A stretch of DNA of 57,292 nt, from contig CAZICM010000059.1 in assembly GCA_964537685.1 (NCBI GenBank), forward strand, positions 1-57,292. Direction: 5' to 3'. The DNA comes from CAZICM01 sp964537685 (GTDB lineage: Bacteria > Myxococcota_A > Polyangia > Polyangiales > Polyangiaceae). Positions 52,701-57,292 of this stretch are shown here, in pieces. Made by a program: the position numbers and the translations under genes. Positions within the stretch are counted from its first letter, which is position 1, and every line of letters begins with the position of its first letter. The notes under the pieces were generated by a model. The model made no database searches and was not told where the DNA came from. It worked only from the letters and a program-made list of their open reading frames with translations.

Positions 52701-53197
52701 TAGACTACTCGCCTCAAACCCCCATCGGTGCGATTGGGGTCATGGCGAACGTCAACTACTTGGGTCTGTTTGACCGCACCTTGGCGGATGGGCGAGTCAT
52801 CAACGCCAAGGGCACCTACGATTTATCGGTTGTATTACCCGAGTGGAGAGGCAATTTTGGCCTACGCTACGGCTACGAAGGCTGGGGTGGCCAAATCAAC
52901 ATACGCTGGATAGGGGGCTTCCGCGAATGCGAAGACAACGCCTGCCAGCAGACCGACCCTGAAGCGCCTGCGCCCCGGACCCGGGACATTGACGCCTGGG
53001 CGGCGGCGGATTTGAACCTTGGCTACCGGCTCGACCATCCGGGCGGCTCGGCGACCAATTTCTCCTTTGGCATCAACAACCTCTTTGACGCAACGCCCTC
53101 GTACATTGTGAACGGCTTCACGGCCGCCTCCGATCCGACGGCATACGACTACATGGGCCGGTACTTTTATCTGAGGCTATCGCACGAACTCAAGTAA
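49751..53197 (+). CDS. TonB-dependent outer membrane receptor
   Basis: 1148 residues from TTG 49751, supported by GGGGAGA 6 bases upstream and an ideal signal peptide (AVPFFLVALSSLLARSAYGQA). Two tandem carboxypeptidase-regulatory-like domains follow, about 51-135 and 150-235, which are similar to each other (SPGAYKLHYKKASF and KAGSYQVSFETSAF), then the plug domain (about 237-377, EIVVTGSRI, VDLRGFGANRTLVLLNGRR, ASAVYGSDAISGVVNIITR) and a 22-strand-type barrel ending YFYLRLSHELK. Such receptors import iron chelates, vitamin B12, glycans or peptides. The ligand is unknown; no TonB or transporter gene is adjacent. Confidence 0.93.
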   Translation: MKRARAVPFFLVALSSLLARSAYGQAPPAPSAPTGSPDTNTPPTAPPTPALSTIAGVAIDASTKAPMAGVVVTLSSALLTGGEKTAVTDAKGAFVFKDLSPGAYKLHYKKASFQQVDKEITLEAGKTFNADSELIQEKREEAPPPATMGSSTITGVAIDAATKNPIPDVVVTLRSPSLPGGELIEVTDATGVYTFPNLKAGSYQVSFETSAFRPFSKPITIGAGKIFKGDVELLPDELAEEIVVTGSRIPRLQVDTAAPVTTLTRAQIQNSGRASVGDIIQTLPEQTGGTNTQVNNGGDGSTRVDLRGFGANRTLVLLNGRRIVPGGTGADATVDLNTIPTAAIERVEVLKDGASAVYGSDAISGVVNIITRTDYDATEMSGFTGISQRGDGRVFDVSFTTGKYTDRISVLFSAGYFTTSPVWAGDRDYSKYDYGIAGYDWAAARKGTGGSSATPNGRFAKPSGMGNAAWESLIAQYPNARNFTIGADGQWRPFNTAGVTDAGGDFYNYQPQNYLVTPQSRLSMFSTGSFKLMGSVYGYYEAMYTHRESEQKLAPEPLFTDQEGLVVSSQSMYNPWGVDFTTVRRRLVEFSNRTYNQDLDTFRIVTGLKGKFMPNWSWDLSLNYGRTQGVATKAGLLQRSKLANALGPSFRDADGVPRCGTVNAPIEGCVPVNLFGGAGTIDDAARDYLTYKGTARGFNQQITIAAATGAELFKIGNALTPIGVAAGFEHRREAAASIQDPLTAQGDTTGNKSADTQGSYNVNEAYVEVNAPIVKRFGKWAGEGNLAELSAAARFVDYSSFGSNFAYKAGARLSPIKDATIRGTFATAFRAPNIGELYLGAADSFPNAQDPCANREQGTPLDAACDAQGVPDDLADDRGQLLARQGGNANLKPETATAFTIGAVIEPRWIPDLQFTIDYYNIEVKDSIQQVGADVILASCYPAQGGASSYCDRIERGSDGLIRRIQDPLSNVGGDSISGIDMQVDYSPQTPIGAIGVMANVNYLGLFDRTLADGRVINAKGTYDLSVVLPEWRGNFGLRYGYEGWGGQINIRWIGGFRECEDNACQQTDPEAPAPRTRDIDAWAAADLNLGYRLDHPGGSATNFSFGINNLFDATPSYIVNGFTAASDPTAYDYMGRYFYLRLSHELK

Positions 53198-53226
53198 AAG
53201 GCCAAAGGGACAACAAAAAGCGGAAG

Positions 53227-53260
53227 GCGCCCTGGGGGAAAGTTATTGGCCTAGGGCGTC
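53227..53260 (+). terminator. Possible weak terminator after the receptor gene
   Basis: 53228-53233 (CGCCCT) pairs with 53253-53258 (AGGGCG), extended with mismatches. Only a short TCTTATCC follows, so this could equally be part of the small lipoprotein's leader. Confidence 0.3.
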
Positions 53261-53278
53261 TTATCCTGGAGTAAAGAC

Positions 53279-53683
53279 ATGAAACATTCAGGTTGGATCA
53301 TCTCGTTATGCGCGGTCTTGCTCTCGCTGACAGGCTGTTCGAGCCCCTGTGAAAGCGTATGTGAAAGCTTTAATGACTGCTCCATTGATCAGCGTTCATA
53401 CGACATGGACTGCGGGACATTTTGCTTAAGGGAGGAGCAATTTGAGGAGGCGGCGAAGGCTGGTGGGGGAGACAGTTGCGAGACACAATTTGACGCCTAC
53501 ATCTCGTGCTGGGACAGCAACAGTGGGGATATATGCAACAAAGAGAGCACGGTTTGCGATGAAACGCTGACGGCGTGGGTAGACTGCATGGCGAAGTTTT
53601 GCGCCGTGGAGGCCAATGCGACGAAGCCGGAATGCGTTCCACAGGACGAGGGGCCTGCATTGCCTTCGTTGGATGGTTTTTAA
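53279..53683 (+). CDS. Small cysteine-rich lipoprotein
   Basis: 134 residues. GGAG precedes the ATG by about 10 bases. The signal peptide ends LLSLTGC (lipobox). The mature protein carries about 10 cysteines in CxxxCxxF-type spacing (SPCESVCESFNDCSID, CETQFDAYISCW), typical of short secreted proteins of Myxococcota. It follows the TonB-dependent receptor by 81 bases on the same strand, so it could assist the receptor at the outer membrane, but no function is known. Confidence 0.8.
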   Translation: MKHSGWIISLCAVLLSLTGCSSPCESVCESFNDCSIDQRSYDMDCGTFCLREEQFEEAAKAGGGDSCETQFDAYISCWDSNSGDICNKESTVCDETLTAWVDCMAKFCAVEANATKPECVPQDEGPALPSLDGF

Positions 53684-53718
53684 GCGGGCGGCATAGCCCG
53701 ATATTGACAGGTTCGGGT

Positions 53719-53765
53719 GCCGAAGGGGCGTTCGCAGGGGGTGCGGGCGCCCTTTCGGCGTTTTA
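53719..53765 (+). terminator. Rho-independent terminator of the small lipoprotein gene
   Basis: A 12-bp stem with one G-T pair, 53719-53730 with 53748-53759, loop of 17 bases, followed by GTTTTA. It lies 35 bases after the stop. Confidence 0.65.
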
Positions 53766-53875
53766 GGGGTCCTTTAACATGGGGTGCGGAGGGGGCTCCG
53801 GCGCTGAAAGGGTCCTTTAACAAAGGGTGCGGACGGGGCTTCGGCACTGAAAGGGTCCTTTAACGGGGGGTGTGC
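53727..53875. repeat. 43-bp tandem repeat, about 3.5 copies
   Basis: Units start at 53727 (degenerate), 53770, 53813 and 53856 (partial), a strict 43-base period. The common core is TCCTTTAAC followed by GGGTGCGG and CTGAAAGGG. The first unit overlaps the terminator above. The array ends just before a fragment of Rhs sequence. Confidence 0.75.
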
Positions 53876-53891
53876 ACGCGAGGGTGCCACG

Positions 53892-53945
53892 ACTTCAGGC
53901 GTATTTCCCAATGTGCTCACATCGAGAGCAAGCTCGCCCGCCCCC
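53892..53945 (-). pseudogene. Rhs gene remnant (54 bp)
   Basis: These 54 bases match 56314-56367 inside the Rhs gene with one mismatch. They encode the GAGEPALDVSTLGNTPEVV segment of the region following the Rhs core. Flanking sequence is unrelated, so this is a recombination scar: the rest of an older Rhs tail has been lost. Open reading around it (54157-53774) is a chance frame. Confidence 0.75.
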
Positions 53946-53969
53946 TGGATCTGCTGGGGAAGGAGAGAA

Positions 53970-54554
53970 TTAGGGCTTTTGCTGGGCGGCCTTTTCGGCA
54001 AGGGCTTTTTGATAGTGATAGGTCCAATATTTTTCGCCGTGGGCATCCATAAATTTGGTGAGGAATTCCTCAAGAGAGGACGCGGCTTTGTGCCAGTCAG
54101 GCCGTTCGTCCATTTCGGCCACAATAAACACAGCTCCATAGTCCCCCGCTTCTTCATCGCATCGAAGTAGAGGCCGCTCGCGGTCCCCCCAAAACCTCCC
54201 GATAATTAAATCTCCGGACTGTTTAGTATAATAATCATCGTCCTGAAACTCGCGATTCAGATTCGCGAAGGTTGACGCTGAGGGCGGAAATACGGCCCCA
54301 TCAGTTGGCGGAAAGATGGCCAAACCCCATTGCCCATAAAGATTATCCTCGTACAAAACCAAACCTCCACAACAAGTCCAAAGCTCAGCCAACTCTGGTG
54401 GGATTTCAAATCCCAAGCTCTGTTCAAGCCTACTGCGATCCCAAGGTATCGGATCGAGAACCCTACACACATAGCGTTGCTCGGGGAAAATTCCATCCTT
54501 TGACCGGAATGGTGGTTCCATTCGAGCTCTGTTGACAACATTGATTATAGACAT
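53970..54554 (-). CDS. SUKH-like (SMI1/KNR4) immunity protein, orphan pair
   Basis: 194 residues from ATG 54554, with GGGAG about 9 bases upstream. Similar to the immunity protein at 55078 across its length: shared DPIPWDR/EPIPWDR block, LGFEIPPELAELWTCCGG, PPTDGAVF, RPLLRCDEEAGDYG and GEKYWTYHYQK. The pattern (xExxLGxxLPxELxxLWxxxGG) fits the SUKH superfamily of toxin-neutralising proteins. It follows the orphan toxin tip by 17 bases, the usual toxin-then-immunity order. Retained immunity genes protect against sibling strains carrying the matching toxin. Confidence 0.8.
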   Translation of the reverse strand: MSIINVVNRARMEPPFRSKDGIFPEQRYVCRVLDPIPWDRSRLEQSLGFEIPPELAELWTCCGGLVLYEDNLYGQWGLAIFPPTDGAVFPPSASTFANLNREFQDDDYYTKQSGDLIIGRFWGDRERPLLRCDEEAGDYGAVFIVAEMDERPDWHKAASSLEEFLTKFMDAHGEKYWTYHYQKALAEKAAQQKP

Positions 54555-54571
54555 CGCACTTTCTCCCATTC

Positions 54572-54988
54572 TCAGTAATAGCGCCAGTATTCCGTAAATA
54601 GCTTGTGAACTTCGGGGTTCAGCGGCACCAAGTTCCAGAAATCGTTTGCTCCGCCCCGTTCCAGCGGTTTGATGTGGTGAACCTCTGGCACAACTCGCCA
54701 ATTGGAAGGTGGCCGCGGGTATCCGCGTCGCTGGTATTCCCCTATGTATTCATTTCTCTTATCGGTATTCCATTGCGATCTCTCCCCCTCGGGTATCTTC
54801 TTTAACTCCCCCTCCGGGAACGGTATCACTTTCCCCGTCCTCGGGTCAATCACTCTTGGATAGCGCATTCCATTTTTGTTCAGCGGTATCCCCTCTTCAT
54901 CAAACCCCAGCTCCGGCGCATCGCCTGAAAAACTCAGCCCCATGGACAGGATAAACGCCGCCCCACCCAGCACACTCCCAACCCCCAC
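54572..54988 (-). CDS. Orphan Rhs C-terminal toxin tip (HNH-type nuclease)
   Basis: 138 residues. It corresponds to the end of the Rhs protein at 55668, including the pre-toxin segment and IDPRTGKVIPFPEGE. The nuclease motif reads VHHIKPLERGGANDFWNLVPL with a later His (VHKLF), like HNH/ENDO VII toxins of the LHH/WHH kind. The tip sequence is about two-thirds identical to the active one. The first codon is GTG 54988, without a Shine-Dalgarno; upstream, homology to the Rhs gene breaks at about 55013. So it is a silent, displaced cassette, translated only after recombination into a full Rhs gene. Confidence 0.8.
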   Translation of the reverse strand: MGVGSVLGGAAFILSMGLSFSGDAPELGFDEEGIPLNKNGMRYPRVIDPRTGKVIPFPEGELKKIPEGERSQWNTDKRNEYIGEYQRRGYPRPPSNWRVVPEVHHIKPLERGGANDFWNLVPLNPEVHKLFTEYWRYY

Positions 54989-55006
54989 CCCCGGCGCCTT
55001 TGCCGG
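54846..55006 (-). repeat. 161-bp exact repeat, distal copy
   Basis: Identical to 55942-56102 (offset 1096) and encodes the last part of the pre-toxin region up to the toxin tip. It is the probable crossover site for tip exchange or duplication. Confidence 0.85.
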
Positions 55007-55077
55007 TCCCGTTGATGAACGGGGTTTTAGCCAGGTGGCTAAGGCGCTATTGGCGAAGGGATGGCAAAGAAGAGTGA

Positions 55078-55647
55078 CTACTTGCCTTCAGGGTTTTGCT
55101 GGGCGGCGCGCTCGGCGAGCTTCTTTTGATAGTGGTAGGTCCAATATTTTTCTCCGCGAGCGTCCATATACTTCAGAAGAAACTCCTCCAGTGATCTGCC
55201 GGCCGCTTTCCAATCGGGACGCGGATCCATCTCGGCAACGATGATAATGGAACCATAGTCCGCTGCGTTTTTGTCACACCGAATCAAAGGATGTTCAAGG
55301 TCTTCTAGGAATTTTGCGAATATCAAATCCCCAGGAAGCACACTATTCGACCAACTGCTGCGGTACATATTGTTCTGTTTGAAGAGGTCCCCATCTGTTG
55401 GTGAGCAAACAACAAGCCCGCCTGGGCACCACAGGCTATCGCAATATAGCCTCATACCACCGCATGCACCCCAAAGTTCGACGATTTCATGCGGGAGTTC
55501 GAAGCCAAGTGTTTTTTCGATAGCACACCGATCCCAGGGAATTGGCTCAACTACGGAGCATACAAAGATGTCTTCCGAAGATTCAGCGTAAGGCGGTACA
55601 TATGGCGGCTCTCGCCGGGCTCTTTCAACGACATCAACAATAGACAT
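55078..55647 (-). CDS. SUKH-like (SMI1/KNR4) immunity protein
   Basis: 189 residues from ATG 55647, preceded by GGGAGGTGAT, a near-perfect Shine-Dalgarno. The shared immunity pattern is clear: EPIPWDRCAIEKTLGFELP, VELWGACGGMRLY, HPLIRCDKNAADYGSIIIVAEMD and GEKYWTYHYQKKLAE. SUKH proteins bind and block the paired polymorphic toxin. It starts 20 bases after the Rhs stop, so it is co-transcribed and protects the producer from its own HNH tip. Confidence 0.87.
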   Translation of the reverse strand: MSIVDVVERARREPPYVPPYAESSEDIFVCSVVEPIPWDRCAIEKTLGFELPHEIVELWGACGGMRLYCDSLWCPGGLVVCSPTDGDLFKQNNMYRSSWSNSVLPGDLIFAKFLEDLEHPLIRCDKNAADYGSIIIVAEMDPRPDWKAAGRSLEEFLLKYMDARGEKYWTYHYQKKLAERAAQQNPEGK

Positions 55648-55667
55648 AGTATCACCTCCCTGTTCCT

Positions 55668-57292
55668 TTAGTAGTTGTTCCAATAGTCTGAAAACTGCTT
55701 ATGTACGTCTGGATCCAGCGGCACAATATTCCAAAAGTCATTCGAGCCACCTCTTGACAACGGTTTGATATGATGGAGCTGAGGTACCTCAACCCAATTG
55801 CTTGGGGGTCGTGGATATCCTCGGGCCTGCCATTCTCTTATGTAGGCTTTTCTCTTATCTTTATCCCATTTTGTCCTCTCCCCCTCGGGTATCTTCACCA
55901 GCTCCCCTTCCGGAAAAGGTATCACCTTCCCCGTCCTCGGATCAATCACTCTTGGATAGCGCATTCCATTTTTGTTCAGCGGTATCCCCTCTTCATCAAA
56001 CCCCAGCTCCGGCGCATCGCCTGAAAAACTCAGCCCCATGGACAGGATAAACGCCGCCCCACCCAGCACACTCCCAACCCCCACCCCCGGCGCCTTTGCC
56101 GGCCCTGTTGGCAACCCTGGCGCCCTCGCTGGCACATTAGCCCCTGGCGGCGGTGGCTCGATAAATGTCCCAGGTCCAAACGCGCCAGGCTTAAACGGTC
56201 CCGGAGCATTCAGCGGTCCAGCCCCAGGCCCTCCAGGCAAATTCACCGGCGCCCCAGGCCCACCCGGCAATCCCACCGGAACCATCGGCACCGAAGCATA
56301 ATCCGGCGCCACCACTTCAGGCGTATTTCCCAATGTGCTCACATCGAGAGCAGGCTCGCCCGCCCCCACATCCTCCCCATAAATCGGCTGCATCCCTTCC
56401 CGAGGAGGATAAAACATCATCACATTTAATGTGCCATCCCCGCTCGTCCAATGCGCTTCAAATAGAGGCAAAATCGGCGGAGGCTCCGGCACAAATCCAC
56501 TCGGATCCACAAAGGTCAGCGGATTATTCAAAACGTAGCTATACCCGTTCCAAGCCTGACCATCCCATGCATCAACAACAAATGGATCCGCCGTTAAAAA
56601 TCTCCCCACCCGAGGATCGTAGATCCTCCCTTTCATATTCACGAGCCCCAGCTCAAAATCCGCTTCATGACCCGTAAAATCCTTGCTCACACTCTTTGCA
56701 AAAGAAGGCGGCGGCGCTTGCCCCCATATCTCATTTCGCCTCTTTCCATAGGCATCGTGGCTTCTCCGCTCCAAGACTTGGCCAGACTCGCCCGTCAATA
56801 CATGCGTCGAACCCAGATGATCCGCGTGAATATACTGAATCCCGCTCCCGTTTTCGCTCCGGGAAACCACCGCGATCGCCCGCTCCGGTGAATGCACATA
56901 ATAACGGTGCTCGGTCTTGGCCGAACCCATTTCCGTGACGCGCTCATAGAGATCCCCAACATAAAGCGTTTCTTCAAGAGGCGTCGTCTTTCGAATGCGC
57001 TGCTGATCGCCATCATAGCCAAAGGTCGCGCTATTGGGTCCGGCGCTAATGCTTTGAGGCAGATCAAAAGGCGTATACTTGATTGTCACGCCCCCAGGCC
57101 GGGAAATCTGATTGCCCACGGCGTCGTAGCTATAGCTTTCAGCGCCCGCTTGGGTATGCGCATGAGGATGCGCGGGGCTGTTGTAGCTATAAATGCCGAT
57201 ATCCGAGGCATTCTTTAGATTGCCATTCGGTAAATATCCATAGCTCTGAGCACAAGGCGCATTATCATTCGCTTGCAGGCTAAAATAAGCGC
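55668..57292 (-). CDS. Rhs-family polymorphic toxin, C-terminal part (partial)
   Basis: The - strand frame is open to the window edge; the 541 visible residues are the C-terminal part. YD-type repeats (GYLPNGNLKNASDIGIYSYN, ESYSYDAVGNQ) and the core end HADHLGSTHVLTGESG, GHEADFELGLVNMKGRIYD, VGRFLTADPF, FVDPSGF mark the Rhs shell, in which the toxin is encapsulated. A Pro/Gly linker follows, then the pre-toxin region and a C-terminal HNH-type nuclease (LHHIKPLSRGGSNDFWNIVPL, VHKQF). Rhs proteins deliver such tips into competing cells. The visible GTG near 57119 is not the start; the N-terminus lies outside the window. It is followed by its immunity gene. Confidence 0.93.
   Translation of the reverse strand, partial: AYFSLQANDNAPCAQSYGYLPNGNLKNASDIGIYSYNSPAHPHAHTQAGAESYSYDAVGNQISRPGGVTIKYTPFDLPQSISAGPNSATFGYDGDQQRIRKTTPLEETLYVGDLYERVTEMGSAKTEHRYYVHSPERAIAVVSRSENGSGIQYIHADHLGSTHVLTGESGQVLERRSHDAYGKRRNEIWGQAPPPSFAKSVSKDFTGHEADFELGLVNMKGRIYDPRVGRFLTADPFVVDAWDGQAWNGYSYVLNNPLTFVDPSGFVPEPPPILPLFEAHWTSGDGTLNVMMFYPPREGMQPIYGEDVGAGEPALDVSTLGNTPEVVAPDYASVPMVPVGLPGGPGAPVNLPGGPGAGPLNAPGPFKPGAFGPGTFIEPPPPGANVPARAPGLPTGPAKAPGVGVGSVLGGAAFILSMGLSFSGDAPELGFDEEGIPLNKNGMRYPRVIDPRTGKVIPFPEGELVKIPEGERTKWDKDKRKAYIREWQARGYPRPPSNWVEVPQLHHIKPLSRGGSNDFWNIVPLDPDVHKQFSDYWNNY
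55942..56102 (-). repeat. 161-bp exact repeat, in-gene copy
   Basis: Partner of 54846-55006, within the Rhs gene just upstream of the toxin tip. Confidence 0.85.
56314..56367 (-). repeat. 54-bp repeat matching the Rhs remnant at 53892
   Basis: In-gene copy of the block found at 53892-53945 (one mismatch). It encodes the ALDVSTLGNTPEVV segment between Rhs core and linker. Confidence 0.8.

Noticed and set aside
51167..52717. 516-codon - strand frame opposite the TonB-dependent receptor
   Set aside because: The receptor frame has plug and barrel signatures throughout; the opposite frame is a GC-skew artefact.
53774..54157. Open frame on the - strand containing an Rhs-like segment
   Set aside because: Only 54 bases of it match Rhs; the remainder is antisense of the 43-bp repeat or runs into the immunity gene. 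Treated as a remnant.
1..57292. CRISPR arrays, insertion sequences, prophage genes, tRNA genes
   Set aside because: No regularly spaced direct repeats with unique spacers, no transposase or integrase-like protein, and no cloverleaf-like segment in the gaps were seen.

Overview
The window looks like chromosomal DNA of a GC-rich Myxococcota member, probably of the Polyangia/Sorangiineae type. The evidence is the gene content: three Ser/Thr protein kinases, two FHA proteins and a PP2C phosphatase; many lipoproteins whose lipobox cysteine is followed by a Ser/Gly/Ala-rich linker; two TPR-PEGA proteins; GTP-dependent PEP carboxykinase; and an Rhs toxin locus. Genus and species cannot be set from the sequence alone. 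I see no tRNA, rRNA, CRISPR array, insertion sequence or phage module.

Layout. (1) 1-621: promoter and rplS (L19). (2) 890-6733, + strand: zinc-ribbon/Pro-repeat/FHA protein, VWA-TM-FHA protein, PP2C phosphatase and a polytopic membrane protein, a likely phospho-signalling cassette. (3) 6730-11288, - strand: Gly-rich beta-helix lipoprotein, TPR-PEGA protein, isoaspartyl peptidase and an LptF/G-like permease, preceded by a structured 550 bp gap. (4) 11837-18068, + strand: five tightly spaced genes (GT-C-like membrane enzyme, PLP aminotransferase, DUF2505 protein, Cys-rich lipoprotein, type II NADH dehydrogenase). (5) 18071-21883, - strand: kinase, TPR-PEGA protein and lipoprotein. (6) 22093-29424: Cys-rich lipoprotein, TPR protein, second kinase, hypothetical protein, lipin/LNS2-type phosphatase lipoprotein, and an H-NOX-like protein lacking the usual haem ligands. 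(7) 29674-34484, - strand: acyltransferase, SH3/Tudor-like lipoprotein, polyprenyl diphosphate synthase, PEPCK. (8) 34609-45935: mixed housekeeping and accessory genes (metallophosphoesterase, cytochrome c-FTR1 iron permease fusion, kynureninase-like enzyme, lipoproteins, M14 and M17 peptidases, ATP-grasp enzyme). (9) 46076-53683, + strand: 1149-residue protein with a C-terminal kinase domain, TonB-dependent receptor, small lipoprotein. (10) 53684-57292, - strand: Rhs polymorphic toxin with its SUKH-type immunity gene, followed by a displaced (orphan) toxin tip with its own immunity gene and a third, tiny Rhs remnant.

How the genes work together. The three kinases, the phosphatase and the two FHA proteins could form one Ser/Thr phosphorylation network, with the VWA-TM-FHA protein linking envelope and cytoplasm; this is inference from domains and gene order. 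The Rhs locus is the clearest accessory system: a 161 bp perfect repeat ahead of the two toxin tips marks how tips are displaced or exchanged. At the level of genome structure, four of eight convergent gene pairs share interlocked stop codons, several genes have terminator-like hairpins in their 5' leaders, and a 125 bp palindromic element lies at 38764-38888.

Start sites were chosen by Shine-Dalgarno sequence, signal peptide and neighbour overlap; each entry says where the choice is uncertain.
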